Numbered from the stretch's first letter, positions 7,788 to 17,556 are shown. The stretch is 64,000 bases of DNA from JAAELZ01 sp965237995 (GCA_965237995.1 CBDEGO010000006.1:434001-498000), one strand, 5' to 3'. Notes: generated by a model from the letters alone, not told the origin. Numbers and translations: made by a program.

Positions 7788-8726
7788 ATGAGCAGACGCC
7801 TACCCCCATTAAACGGATTACGCGCTTTTGAGGCGGCAGCGAGACACCTGAGTTTTACGCTTGCATCGGAAGAGTTGAATGTGACACCGGCGGCCGTAAG
7901 CCAGCAAGTGAAGCTGCTTGAAGATTACTTTAATGTTCGCTTATTTAATCGCCTCACTCGCGCGTTAAGCCTGACTGATTCTGGAAAGATAATCCTACCC
8001 ACGTTAAGCGAAGGACTGGATAGACTAGCAGACGTTGGGGAATTGTTACGAAGCCGTGAAGACAAGCACCACTTAACAGTTTCCGTCGCTCCCGCGTTTG
8101 GAATGAAATGGCTGTTGCCGCGCCTAAATAGCTTTCGACAATTTGCGCCTGATTATGAAATTCGCATAGATGCCACTGATATCAAAGTAGATTTAGAAAG
8201 AGACAATGTCGATTTGGCGATACGCTACGGCCTAGGTGAATACGAAGGTTTGATCAGTGAGTGTTTAATAAGCGAGCACGTTATTCCTGTTTGCAGCCCC
8301 GAACTACTTATGGGTAAACATGCAATTAAGAACCTAGATGACTTGCAGCACCATACCTTATTGCATAGCAGTTGGCGTAGAGAATTGACGGCTGCAACCG
8401 ACTGGCAAATGTGGCTGAAAGCGGCTGGTTATAACGGTTCGCTGCCGAAGAAAGGGCCGCAATTTAATTTAGACTCTTTGGCGGTACAAGCTGCGATAGA
8501 AGGGCAAGGGGTTGCGTTAGTTGATAAAGCAATGACCTCTAAAGACATAGAGCGCGGTGGCTTGGTCGAGTTATTTACAGACCAAGTTAGCAAAGACACC
8601 AAGTTTTGCTATTTTTTATGTTATCCAAAGCACCACTTGCAATGGCCTAAGGTGCAGCTATTTCGAGAATGGGTATTAAAGGAAATTAGTGACGACAAGG
8701 CGCTTCAACAAAATGATAGTAAATAG
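7788..8726 (+). CDS. LysR family transcriptional regulator, GcvA type
   Basis: 312-residue regulator. The N-terminal winged helix-turn-helix (PPLNGLRAFEAAARHLSF, then LNVTPAAVSQQVKLLE) is of the GcvA/AmpR group, and the remaining residues form the periplasmic-binding-like effector domain. The target is unknown; the divergent DUF1127 gene and the hyi/reductase pair are the nearest candidates. Convergent with the cysC-like gene at 8851. Confidence 0.9.
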   Translation: MSRRLPPLNGLRAFEAAARHLSFTLASEELNVTPAAVSQQVKLLEDYFNVRLFNRLTRALSLTDSGKIILPTLSEGLDRLADVGELLRSREDKHHLTVSVAPAFGMKWLLPRLNSFRQFAPDYEIRIDATDIKVDLERDNVDLAIRYGLGEYEGLISECLISEHVIPVCSPELLMGKHAIKNLDDLQHHTLLHSSWRRELTAATDWQMWLKAAGYNGSLPKKGPQFNLDSLAVQAAIEGQGVALVDKAMTSKDIERGGLVELFTDQVSKDTKFCYFLCYPKHHLQWPKVQLFREWVLKEISDDKALQQNDSK

Positions 8727-8850
8727 CAAAAGAGACCACTTGGTTTTGTCTAACTTGGCTTGGTAAACGGTATAACTTTTGTTTGCGCTCTACTGCGCCG
8801 CGCTATTTACAGTCATTGCAATGCGTTTTGGTTAGTGAATTAGCACCTGC

Positions 8851-9492
8851 TTACATACGCTTACTCATTGAAACAAGGATGGCTTGCTGCTTAAGGTATT
8901 CGATCAATTCCCTAGCGAGTGCCTCAGGTTCATCTTCTGCTCCCTTAATGACCATTTCTGCGTTCTCTGGTGCTTCATAGGCGGAGTCTATTCCGGTGAA
9001 ATTTGTTATTTTCCCCGCCCGTGCCATTTTATAAAGCCCCTTTGGGTCTCGTTGTTCACAGACCTCAAGCGGCGTATCAACAAAAACCTCTATAAATTCA
9101 TTTTCCTCCATCAAGCTTCTGGCAAGATCACGTTCGGCTTTGAAAGGAGAAATGAATGAGGTGATTACGATTAATCCCGCGTCAACCATGAGCTTAGCGA
9201 CTTCGGCCACACGTCGGATATTCTCAATACGATCTTCATCTGTAAAGTTTAAATCCTTGCTCAGGCCATGCCGTACGTTATCGCCATCTAGTAAATAGGT
9301 ACGATGGCCCATTTCTTGCAGTTGCACCTCAAGCGCATCCGCCAGTGTAGACTTGCCACACCCCGAAAGGCCCGTTAGCCACAACACACAGGGCTTTTGG
9401 CTGTTCGCCGCTGCCCGCACTTGTTTATCTACTTTCATACCATGCCAAGTGATATTGCTAGAAGTATTAATGGCCTTAGATTTAGTCTTCAT
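8851..9492 (-). CDS. cysC: Adenylyl-sulfate kinase
   Basis: APS kinase phosphorylates adenosine 5'-phosphosulfate to PAPS, the sulfate donor. The 213-residue protein has the P-loop GLSGCGKST (41-49), the LDGDNVRHGLS loop, FTDEDRIENIRR, the ISPFKAERD segment whose Ser is the phospho-acceptor in the family, and the FTGID/YEAPENAE C-terminal substrate region. It is not with cysDN here; instead it ends a minus-strand cluster, 6 bases after a sulfotransferase gene, so it most likely supplies PAPS to that enzyme rather than to sulfate assimilation. Confidence 0.93.
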   Translation of the reverse strand: MKTKSKAINTSSNITWHGMKVDKQVRAAANSQKPCVLWLTGLSGCGKSTLADALEVQLQEMGHRTYLLDGDNVRHGLSKDLNFTDEDRIENIRRVAEVAKLMVDAGLIVITSFISPFKAERDLARSLMEENEFIEVFVDTPLEVCEQRDPKGLYKMARAGKITNFTGIDSAYEAPENAEMVIKGAEDEPEALARELIEYLKQQAILVSMSKRM

Positions 9493-9498
9493 ATTGGG

Positions 9499-10254
9499 TT
9501 ATTTGGTAAGAGATTTGTCGCTTTGCATACGCAGAGCATACAGGTGTTGGTAGTGCGGTAAAACCTTTTCGTATATTCGTTTCACCTTTTCTGGGACATC
9601 AGAAATATCTACATAGCGCCTGACTTGCGGCTTAAGGCCATCAGACCCTCGTAAGTTATCGTGAAATGAACCGCCATCCCACCAACTGACTTCGTCACGA
9701 GCGCCAGGTTCCCAACTCAGGGCACGTTCTATAAAGGGGATATCAACGGATTCACACCAAAGCTGCACCATGGTATAGGGGTCTTCTAACAGGTCATCGC
9801 TATCTAACACGGGTGGAGACTCGCCATGTTGGTCACACAGCTTATCAAATAATGCACGTTGCTCGATAAAGCCTGTTTCAATCAAATGAAAATCAGGCCA
9901 ATGTTTATACATCGACGTAATTGTTTTTGCTGGGTCACGAATTAAAAAGCTATGAGTAAAATGCGACAGTAATTCATCGTTCCACATATGACTGATGTAA
10001 TGAGGAAAGTCTTTCGAAAATACTGGGCCTTGCTTTGCAGCCGCTTGCAATGTCTTCCACACGCTTTTCATGTTTAGGCCTGGAGTACGCACGCTGTCGG
10101 CGCTAAGGCGCGGCCACCGCGGCTCTTCACCTTGATACCACGCCTCTCCGAACGGCTCATGAAAGCACTGCATATCTCCTCGCTGGCGCATCATCCATTC
10201 AAACGCAGTGGAGGTAGAACGAGGAACAGCCCACAGCGCAGTTATTTTATGCAA
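9499..10254 (-). CDS. PAPS-dependent sulfotransferase family protein
   Basis: 251-residue P-loop sulfotransferase-like protein. The 5'-phosphosulfate loop is P11-R12-S13-T14-S15-T16 near the N-terminus, and FLIRDPAKTITS supplies the 3'-phosphate-binding Arg and Ser. The acceptor is unknown; the family modifies small molecules, sugars or lipids. It overlaps functionally with the following cysC gene, which makes its co-substrate, and it follows the racemase-like gene by 12 bases, so it is part of the cluster that begins with the TRAP transporter at 18561. Confidence 0.85.
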   Translation of the reverse strand: MHKITALWAVPRSTSTAFEWMMRQRGDMQCFHEPFGEAWYQGEEPRWPRLSADSVRTPGLNMKSVWKTLQAAAKQGPVFSKDFPHYISHMWNDELLSHFTHSFLIRDPAKTITSMYKHWPDFHLIETGFIEQRALFDKLCDQHGESPPVLDSDDLLEDPYTMVQLWCESVDIPFIERALSWEPGARDEVSWWDGGSFHDNLRGSDGLKPQVRRYVDISDVPEKVKRIYEKVLPHYQHLYALRMQSDKSLTK

Positions 10255-10266
10255 GTTGCCGTTCCT

Positions 10267-11085
10267 TCAACATAAGGTTGATAATAACCGTCCGTGAATT
10301 CCATCTGGCGCAAGATCTAAGGTTTTGTAGATATTCCAGTATAGCGCGACGTCCGATGACACAATAGGAAGGTTAACCAGTGCTTCTAACTCAACTTCCC
10401 GTGAAACCAGCCGTTCTGGCAAGCCTTGCGGGTTACGAAAATTGGGCATTCCATTGACAACAATCGCTTCTGCAGTCGGAGCTTGTTCCGCAATATAGGC
10501 CATCGATTGATGCGCCAAGTCATCTGGAAAGATCCAAGTCAAGTCATTGACTTGTTTCTGGGTTTGATAAAACCCTTGGTCAACAAAATTGCCAACATAT
10601 ACGAGATCAAAGCCTGCATCCTTTAAAAACCGCGCGATGCCGTCGCGCCAGTCTGGCCAGTAATAAACTGAGTTAAGGGCTATTTTCTCTATATTGAGCT
10701 CTCTTAAACCTTCAACTAAGCACATGCCTGCCATATGCAATGGTGTCTCATACTTATCTGCCACACGATCACAAAACGCGCGAATGTCCGTTGGCGTTTT
10801 ACCGCCCGCATGCACCCAATTTGTTCCTACCTGCCCGCAAACATCTACGCCATTATTGGACATACATTCTACAAATTCCTCTAACAAATTGAAGTTTTTA
10901 GTGCGTTGCTGAAGCTCATGTTCGTAACCGGGCAAATGCAACATGCGCCCATGTACGCCAACAGAGCGCGGAGACATACGCAAGAAATCGCTAGGCGCTC
11001 CGTCGAAGTCATGTGGTGGCGCGGTAAACCCAACTTGATAAGGAAAAAGCTTGTTGTTGGGGTTATGCCATCTTTCAGGTTTCAT
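10267..11085 (-). CDS. Asp/Glu racemase / arylmalonate decarboxylase / maleate isomerase family protein lacking both Cys
   Basis: 272-residue protein with the two-lobed fold of the Asp/Glu racemase superfamily, closest in pattern to maleate isomerase and arylmalonate decarboxylase (GVGFTAPP-like start VGFTAPPHDFDGAPSDF, LVEGLRELNIEKIAL, VYYWPD). The family normally uses one or two Cys: here the first site reads QVGTNWV (85-91) and the second NGMPNFR (211-217), so neither has Cys at the expected place. It may act by another mechanism or on another substrate. It lies between an EamA transporter and the sulfotransferase. Confidence 0.7.
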   Translation of the reverse strand: MKPERWHNPNNKLFPYQVGFTAPPHDFDGAPSDFLRMSPRSVGVHGRMLHLPGYEHELQQRTKNFNLLEEFVECMSNNGVDVCGQVGTNWVHAGGKTPTDIRAFCDRVADKYETPLHMAGMCLVEGLRELNIEKIALNSVYYWPDWRDGIARFLKDAGFDLVYVGNFVDQGFYQTQKQVNDLTWIFPDDLAHQSMAYIAEQAPTAEAIVVNGMPNFRNPQGLPERLVSREVELEALVNLPIVSSDVALYWNIYKTLDLAPDGIHGRLLSTLC

Positions 11086-11197
11086 ATGCGATTGCTTAAA
11101 TTGAAATTCTGCAAACGTTAAATTGTAGAGGCGAGCACTAAACTAATCAAACAGACATTAATAGTGCGATAGATCGATCAAATCGATTCAGTTCTTA

Positions 11198-12112
11198 CTA
11201 GGCAGGGTTAATGGGTGGGGCGGTGTTTTTGCCGTATTCCGTTTTTTCGTACCAGCAGATATATAGCCCCGCCGCGATAATTAAAACAGCCCCCAAATAC
11301 ATCGTTGGCGGCGGTTGTTCAGCAAACACAAACCAACCTATTAAGGTCGCGAACAATACGGTTACATATTCAAACGGTGCGATAACATGAACCTTGGCAT
11401 ACTGATAGGAATGTACAATCGTGTACTGAGCAAACAACGCAACTAAACCTAGCAATACCATCAAAGCGAATGAAGTTGTATCAACAGGTACCCAGTAAAA
11501 TAGCATAAACGCACCGGTAAATAGCGCAAAGCATAACGCCGCGTAAAAAACGATCAACTCCGTAGCTTCTGTTTTGCTCATCCGCCGCGACTGAATGCCT
11601 AGCAAGGCAAACATAACTGCGCCTGTTAAGGCATACGCGGTTCCCTTCACATTTAGGTCAACTGAAGTAGGTTGAATAACAATGAGCACCCCAATAAAAC
11701 CAATCAACATAATTGCTTGGCGTTTTATTCCGACATGTTCACCGAGTAACGGCCCCGCCAGCGCCGTCATGAATAACGGAGCAGTCATTGCGATCGTTGT
11801 CGCGGTGGCTAGTGGCATTAATGTCACCGCCATGTAATAACTAAAAAAGGCGCAAAAATTGAGGGTCATACGCAGCAGATGACTTTTTGGCTTATTGGTT
11901 TTAAACCCATCACGCCCGTGAGAAAATGCAATGAACAAACCAGCGCAAGTCGCAATGACACAACTACGCACAAACAGAAGCTGAATCAGCCAATAATCAC
12001 GGGTAATCCATTTTATTAAGCCATCTTGCAATGAAAACAAAGTCATTGCGATCAAGCACAAAGTGATCCCAATAGCGGGGCGGTCATATCGCCCGTGAGG
12101 TAGTTCGCTCAT
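11198..12112 (-). CDS. EamA/DMT family transporter
   Basis: 304-residue inner-membrane protein of ten hydrophobic helices in two EamA repeats (residues about 12-145 and 160-290), the drug/metabolite transporter layout. Such proteins mostly export amino acids or metabolites. It starts 6 bases after the FrhB-like gene and is therefore probably co-transcribed with it; it may export a pathway product or intermediate. Confidence 0.88.
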   Translation of the reverse strand: MSELPHGRYDRPAIGITLCLIAMTLFSLQDGLIKWITRDYWLIQLLFVRSCVIATCAGLFIAFSHGRDGFKTNKPKSHLLRMTLNFCAFFSYYMAVTLMPLATATTIAMTAPLFMTALAGPLLGEHVGIKRQAIMLIGFIGVLIVIQPTSVDLNVKGTAYALTGAVMFALLGIQSRRMSKTEATELIVFYAALCFALFTGAFMLFYWVPVDTTSFALMVLLGLVALFAQYTIVHSYQYAKVHVIAPFEYVTVLFATLIGWFVFAEQPPPTMYLGAVLIIAAGLYICWYEKTEYGKNTAPPINPA

Positions 12113-12118
12113 CGGTTA

Positions 12119-13441
12119 CTAGTCTGGCTGAGTTAGTAATCTGGGGGTTGCTTCCGACAATTTCCCCTGTTCTGCGCGTTGCCGAGTTCCAGCTCTTTGC
12201 CGTTTATTAACGTCTTTACTATTTTTTTTAGCCAAGGCTTTTAAGCGCAACCGTTTGGTATCAGGGACAATTTTCCCCGCGTCCTTCATCCCCTGAAAAC
12301 GAGACCAAGCTGCTCGTTTCTTAGCCTCTTGATGAGGTTGAAACCGATTCATATCTGCTGGAGTTAACGCCTGACCACGCACCAAATACCCCGCTTCAAT
12401 CGCTGCATTCATTATTTCTTCACCCCGTAAAGAACGTACTATCGCGCCATTGGTTCCCAAATCAGTGTCTATTTCTTGCTGCGTGGGTGCACCGCCTTCC
12501 CATACATCAGAGGCAGCAATATCTGCCGCCTCGCCAATGCCATCAGGGCAGACTTTACAGCGCGTGGGTAACTGCCAACCTGAATCATCTTCACCCCAAA
12601 AATCAAGATAGGAAATTTCAGTTGTTTGACCATTGCCTGTGGTGACTGTCGTTGGGCCAGGGCAACCATAACCCCGGTATCTTATTTTGGTAATTTGAGA
12701 CAGTTCAATGCCTTGCTGCTCAAGAAAATGGTTTAAGCCCGCGGGCGCCATAAATCCGCCGCACACCATCGTCAACATCGCATAGCAATATTGATCTACC
12801 CGCTGATCTAATTTGGCGTAGTTGCGTAAGGCACTTACATCGCAGGGGGTGCCAATAAACACAAAGCGTTGATCAGTGCGTTGGGCTTCATTCAATGTTT
12901 CAACGACGTGTTTTAATGTGGCTGTCGGCCCATAACGAGAACCTGCGGCGGCGAAAACATCTTCACGGGTTCGGCTAATAAACGGTTCGCCAAAAGAAGG
13001 GCGCTGCTCTGATGCCTTGGCATGTAAGATGAAATCAACGGTACGAGATTCCAGCAAGTAAAGAGCGAGGCCCGTTAGTAATCCCCCAGTGGAGGCCATA
13101 TGTCGAACTTGAGGCTCAGTGCTATAAGCGTAATACATATCACGCCACACGCCCCAAACTAAATCTTTATGCGATTCCGTATTAACCGACGATTTCGGCA
13201 AGCCCTCGACATGCGTGCCAGGGCAACAAGCCCACACTGTATCCGCAACAGATTGAGACATATCGCTTTGAATAACGGGCCTTTCAAATCCATTAGCGAC
13301 AAGCTCTAGGCAAATCGTTTCTGCGCCAACAACACTCTCACACAATCCGCAGCCAATGCACATACCATCTTCAACGATTTTATAAAACTGTTGGTTAGGC
13401 GTGAGATTACATTGCTGTTTTCTTAAATACTTCGATACCAT
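12119..13441 (-). CDS. FrhB-like iron-sulfur flavoprotein (coenzyme F420 hydrogenase beta subunit family)
   Basis: 440-residue protein with an N-terminal ferredoxin-like half cluster C28-IGCGLC-34 plus C72-C73-P, followed by the FrhB N- and C-domains (STGGLLTGLALYLLES, FIGTPCDVSALRN, RYRGYGCPG, RCKVCPDG). Family members are FAD/Fe-S electron-transfer enzymes that reduce or oxidise varied substrates; few bacteria of this kind make F420. The C-terminal 60 residues are basic and unlike the family core. It sits between the dimethylformamidase-like gene and the EamA gene, which suggests a redox step in the same pathway. Confidence 0.85.
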   Translation of the reverse strand: MVSKYLRKQQCNLTPNQQFYKIVEDGMCIGCGLCESVVGAETICLELVANGFERPVIQSDMSQSVADTVWACCPGTHVEGLPKSSVNTESHKDLVWGVWRDMYYAYSTEPQVRHMASTGGLLTGLALYLLESRTVDFILHAKASEQRPSFGEPFISRTREDVFAAAGSRYGPTATLKHVVETLNEAQRTDQRFVFIGTPCDVSALRNYAKLDQRVDQYCYAMLTMVCGGFMAPAGLNHFLEQQGIELSQITKIRYRGYGCPGPTTVTTGNGQTTEISYLDFWGEDDSGWQLPTRCKVCPDGIGEAADIAASDVWEGGAPTQQEIDTDLGTNGAIVRSLRGEEIMNAAIEAGYLVRGQALTPADMNRFQPHQEAKKRAAWSRFQGMKDAGKIVPDTKRLRLKALAKKNSKDVNKRQRAGTRQRAEQGKLSEATPRLLTQPD

Positions 13442-13505
13442 GCGCGCTGTTGTAACACGTGAACCCTCTAATTAGCCATAGAAAATAGGGCATAGCGCCG
13501 TAAAA

Positions 13506-15626
13506 CTACCGTAAAAAACGATTGAATACGTTTTCTAATAGGCGAGAAATATTGTTCTCAAAATTATTGTGCGGCAAACTACCGCAGAAGGTAATCGACC
13601 CCGTGGCAAAAACCTCGCCTCCGCCCTCTACAGTAAAGTAGACCATGTCTGCTCTCAGCAATCTATCTTCAGGTTCCCCCGGCCAATTGGTGATATGGGT
13701 TAATTGTTCCTCTGGAACCACAATGAAACTTTCATCGTGACCGACGGAACTAGCCAACACTTCTATATTTTCCGGCGAGCCTAAACGCGTATCAACCCGA
13801 TCTAGTTCAAAGCCTGCTGCACCGCCGCCGCTTAAACCAAAATCGCCCAGAATATTTTCTTCAATACCATCGAACACCCAAGTTGCGCTGGGCGGTGTTT
13901 CTTCTGCGATTGTACGCTCATAATACGACCCCATAAATTCACCCTGTGCAGAAAAGCCGATACCCGCTAACTGCTGAGGAGGTCGTGCGCTACGTCGCCA
14001 TAAGCCACCGTAAGCGCCGTCAAATGCGTTGTAATACTCACCTGGTTCTGAGGCCCATGCACGAATGCCACCTTCGCCGCGACGGATTTCTAGCATATCG
14101 GGCTGCTCGCTATGTTGAGCGATGCGCCAATAAAAGCCATTTCCCCCTAAATACATTAAACGGCCACCTGAGTTGCGGTATTGTAACAAGGCATCTAAGG
14201 TTTGCGCGGTATGATATTCAGGATGCGAGCCAGTAGTGACGGCTTTGTAATTTGATATTGCATCAAGGCCTTCATCATGAAGCTCTTGGTCAGTGATAAC
14301 ATCGTAATCTAAGCCCTTAGCGTGCAGCCAAGCAATGAGGTGGCTGTCGGCCTGGAAGTGACGCAAGCCAGACCCAGCATCATAGCTAAATGTAAGGTAT
14401 CCAGGCCTCATGTTTAGTAATGGCCGCCGATGGCTGGCGTGACATATACCTGAGCCGTCAGCATGCGTATTGTAAGTAGACAAGCCATACTCTCTGTGTT
14501 CGGCTGGGCTCCACGGGTATGCACCCCACTTTTTTACCTTCTCTTGCCAGTCGGGCCCAAAATCTGGGCGTGCGTGGTTGCCGTAGATAGCATAAGTAAA
14601 AGTGGAAACCAACACACACAAGTTTGCGCGTCGTTCGCCTTTTGGTGGGCAGACAAAAAACGGGATGCTATCAGTATGTTCACCACACTTTATTTCTGCG
14701 GCGTAAATGCCCGATGGTAAATCGGTTGGTACAGATAAAGTGAAGTCCACCTCCCAGTCAAAATCATAAATGTCGTCTTCGTGAAAATGAATCGCAGCAT
14801 ATTGCTTGGGTACATGCCTCCAACACATTTCGCTCGCGTCCCAAGTTGATCCGGTCATACCACGGGTCGGCATATTGATTAATTCACCGTGCAGCTGATT
14901 TGGGCCTATGTCAACAATACGCGTACTAGAAATGCTCTGAGAAAAATCCCATTGAGCGAACAGTTGTCGCTGTTGCGTTCCGTACTCGATGCGTGGTGCT
15001 TCAATCTTGCCGTTGAAATGATGCTTAGCCACCCCGTTTTCATAACTTGCCCCAATGGTGATGGGAGCTAGATATCCAAGTTGTCTATGTCCAATAATGA
15101 CCGATGCTTGCGTCGATGTTCTCTTGCTGGGTTGTCGTATTGAAAGTAATTGAGTTGCTGGGTGGTAGCTCATTTCTATACCACAATGCCACGTATTTAG
15201 CGCAAGGGGCACGTCGGTACTGACGCTGGTGTCGCCCACACTTGCAGACAAGCAGCCAGTTTCGTTCAGCAGTATACGCATGTCTTTATAGGACAACACA
15301 ACTTGTTGTTTACCATTAAGTAGCGTTGGGAAAATATTGGCTGTTAATGTGATACTTCCATCATGTAAGTCTTCCGCATCCGCATTACTTTTAATAATTG
15401 CATAGGAACCGGGTTCAATGTACTGCTCTCTCGATGGGTACACGCCATTGATACTCGCCTGTATATCTCGTTGGATAACACCGGGCCCCTCTGGGTTAGG
15501 GTCTGCACAAATAACGCGTTTTAACTGTACAGAGTAGGGTGCAGCATTGGTACTGCTGACCATAAAAGAAATATCTTCACCAGCACGGCAAGACAGCTTG
15601 TCGGAATAACCTATTAGAGGGATCAC
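13506..15626 (-). CDS. N,N-dimethylformamidase beta-subunit-like protein
   Basis: 706-residue protein of the large-subunit family of dimethylformamidase, an iron amidohydrolase. The N-terminal 330 residues are beta-rich with a jelly-roll insert; the C-terminal domain has the family's hallmark blocks: CPPKGERRANLCVLVSTFTY, PGYLTFSY, G466-S-H-P-E-Y471, GGRLMYLGGNGFYW and ATGSITFCGSL. In the characterised enzyme a mononuclear Fe is held by two Tyr and one Glu; the Tyr and Glu of these blocks are the likely ligands here. No gene for a small subunit is visible nearby. It follows the TRAP permease by 16 bases, so the imported compound is probably its substrate. Confidence 0.85.
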   Translation of the reverse strand: MIPLIGYSDKLSCRAGEDISFMVSSTNAAPYSVQLKRVICADPNPEGPGVIQRDIQASINGVYPSREQYIEPGSYAIIKSNADAEDLHDGSITLTANIFPTLLNGKQQVVLSYKDMRILLNETGCLSASVGDTSVSTDVPLALNTWHCGIEMSYHPATQLLSIRQPSKRTSTQASVIIGHRQLGYLAPITIGASYENGVAKHHFNGKIEAPRIEYGTQQRQLFAQWDFSQSISSTRIVDIGPNQLHGELINMPTRGMTGSTWDASEMCWRHVPKQYAAIHFHEDDIYDFDWEVDFTLSVPTDLPSGIYAAEIKCGEHTDSIPFFVCPPKGERRANLCVLVSTFTYAIYGNHARPDFGPDWQEKVKKWGAYPWSPAEHREYGLSTYNTHADGSGICHASHRRPLLNMRPGYLTFSYDAGSGLRHFQADSHLIAWLHAKGLDYDVITDQELHDEGLDAISNYKAVTTGSHPEYHTAQTLDALLQYRNSGGRLMYLGGNGFYWRIAQHSEQPDMLEIRRGEGGIRAWASEPGEYYNAFDGAYGGLWRRSARPPQQLAGIGFSAQGEFMGSYYERTIAEETPPSATWVFDGIEENILGDFGLSGGGAAGFELDRVDTRLGSPENIEVLASSVGHDESFIVVPEEQLTHITNWPGEPEDRLLRADMVYFTVEGGGEVFATGSITFCGSLPHNNFENNISRLLENVFNRFLR

Positions 15627-15642
15627 AATGTATTCTACAAAT

Positions 15643-16938
15643 TTAATTTAAACGCGGCCCGTACACTAAGTCTGGTAAGAAGAGCACCCAATCATGATAA
15701 AAAACCAATAGCAATATCATCAAAACGTAGGGGATGAGTAAAGGCAGCACGCCAACCGATATATCCTCAACACTGATGTTAGCAATGCGAGCGGCTACAA
15801 ATAGATTCACACCAATTGGAGGTGTTAAAAACCCTATCTCGCAGGTCATGACTGTGAAAATTCCGAAAAATACAGGGTCAACGCCTAAGCTTGTGACTAA
15901 AGGTAGAAACACGGCGGTAAATATAATGATTTGTGGGATTGATTCTAGCCACATCCCAATAATGATATAGAACACGCCGATACACAAAAGAATGAGGCGG
16001 GGGTGTTCTTTCATTCCTGTGAACAAATCTAAAATAGATAGTGGTATGTCGTAGAGCGTAACCAGCTGCCCAAAGGCTTTGGTAGAACCTAATATAAATA
16101 ACACGGTGCCAATGACAATCGCGGTAAATTTAAACGCTTTAAGCACACCTTCCCAAGTAAGGCCTTTGTAGATAAATAGCCCAACAAATAGGCCGTAAAA
16201 GACGGCGACTCCAGACGCTTCAGAAGGTGTAAAAACGCCAGAATAAATCCCACCTAAAATGAGCACAGGGGCAAACACGGCCCACTTTCCGTCCCACAGC
16301 GCCTCCATTAAGGGTCGCCAAGAAAACCCTTCACTTAAACCGCCGTAATCATTACGAACTGCAACAATAAAGGTGACCAGCATAAGCATTAGCCCCAATA
16401 ATACGCCGGGAATAATACCCGCTAAGAATAATCTCGGAATAGACTCGTCTGAGACTAGTGCGTAAATAATGAGCAAATTACTCGGAGGAATCATACTGCC
16501 GAGCGCACCGGCAGAGGCAGAAATCGCACCTGCAAAACGAGATTGATACCCCTCTTTTTGCATGGCCGGAATAGTGATGGAGCCAATTGCTGCTGTAGTC
16601 GCAGGGCCAGAACCCGACAAGGCGGCAAAAAACATTGAAGATACAACGGTGACTAAGCCAAGCCCGCCTTTATAGGCACCGACTAGTTTTTGCGCAATGT
16701 TGATAAGCCGTTCAGACATTCCACCTTGTTCCATCAATTGTCCGGCCAAGATAAACATAGGGATAGTGACTAAAGGAAATGGCTCAAAGGCAGTCCAAGC
16801 CGATTGCGCCATCAAAGTTAATGGAATATCTGCGATTAATATCCCTGCAACAGTTGCAATGCCAGCGGCAAAAGGAATAGGCATACCGATCGCCATCGCG
16901 AAGACGAACACAGTCGCCATTACTATTGGGCCGTTCAT
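15643..16938 (-). CDS. TRAP transporter large permease (DctM)
   Basis: 431-residue membrane protein of the TRAP DctM family with about twelve hydrophobic helices. Typical blocks are GMPIPFAAGIA, SMFFAALSGSGPATTAAIGS, IPPSNLLIIYAL and GFLTPPIGVNLFVA. It forms the sodium-driven channel with the small DctQ subunit, whose gene overlaps its start by 4 bases, and works with the binding protein at 17557-18561. Substrate unknown; the neighbouring dimethylformamidase-like gene hints at a nitrogenous acid or amide. Confidence 0.95.
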   Translation of the reverse strand: MNGPIVMATVFVFAMAIGMPIPFAAGIATVAGILIADIPLTLMAQSAWTAFEPFPLVTIPMFILAGQLMEQGGMSERLINIAQKLVGAYKGGLGLVTVVSSMFFAALSGSGPATTAAIGSITIPAMQKEGYQSRFAGAISASAGALGSMIPPSNLLIIYALVSDESIPRLFLAGIIPGVLLGLMLMLVTFIVAVRNDYGGLSEGFSWRPLMEALWDGKWAVFAPVLILGGIYSGVFTPSEASGVAVFYGLFVGLFIYKGLTWEGVLKAFKFTAIVIGTVLFILGSTKAFGQLVTLYDIPLSILDLFTGMKEHPRLILLCIGVFYIIIGMWLESIPQIIIFTAVFLPLVTSLGVDPVFFGIFTVMTCEIGFLTPPIGVNLFVAARIANISVEDISVGVLPLLIPYVLMILLLVFYHDWVLFLPDLVYGPRLN

Positions 16939-17417
16939 AGTGGTAACCCCTTATAGCCGTCTTGAGACCACTTCCTATAAACCTGAAGTATGCGAAAGAG
17001 CAACAAAGTTAGTGCGATAGGGATCACAAGTTGTACCCATTTTTGATCTATGCCTAAACCAGGACTAACAAATACAACTTCAAACAATAACTTGGTATAA
17101 AGACTGGTTTGCCAAATCATGAAGATCACGAAACCTACCCACAAAATATCAGCCAGCACTACGCTGGCTATCGCCAATGGTCTGGGCAAGGCGTTCACTA
17201 GTAATGTGATGCGAATATGGGCTCGCTCTTTTGCGCCTAATGCCGCGCCAAAGTAAACGGCAAAAATCATCCCGTAAACGGCTAGTTCTTCAGCCCAAGC
17301 CGAGGCGCTGTTAAAAACGTAGCGCAAAACTACCTGATACATAATGCAACTGGCGACGAGCGTTAAGCATGCACTACATAAAACTTCTTCTAGGTGTTTG
17401 TCTAACCATTTAAACAT
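16935..17417 (-). CDS. TRAP transporter small permease (DctQ)
   Basis: 160-residue protein with four hydrophobic segments, in the length and pattern of DctQ subunits (YVFNSASAWAEELAVY, YFGAALGAKERAHIRI). Stop overlaps the start of the large permease gene by 4 bases, a translationally coupled pair. Confidence 0.93.
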   Translation of the reverse strand: MFKWLDKHLEEVLCSACLTLVASCIMYQVVLRYVFNSASAWAEELAVYGMIFAVYFGAALGAKERAHIRITLLVNALPRPLAIASVVLADILWVGFVIFMIWQTSLYTKLLFEVVFVSPGLGIDQKWVQLVIPIALTLLLFRILQVYRKWSQDGYKGLPL

Positions 17418-17500
17418 AGAAAAATCTCAACTAGGGTGGCGTGCTAATTAAGCTGCGATCTCTAAGACAGCGTACTTAACCACGATTGACAGGTAGAACG

Positions 17501-17536
17501 CCCCCTATCCTTTAATTAAAGCCAAAGAATAGGAGG
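17501..17536 (-). promoter_or_regulatory. Hairpin between TRAP binding-protein and permease genes
   Basis: Imperfect inverted repeat: CCTATCCTTT (17504-17513) against AAAGAATAGG (17524-17533), one mismatch. It lies after the binding-protein stop and before the DctQ start. Such hairpins often lower permease expression relative to the abundant binding protein or protect the upstream mRNA. Confidence 0.5.
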
Positions 17537-17556
17537 CCATTAATACAAGATAGTTT

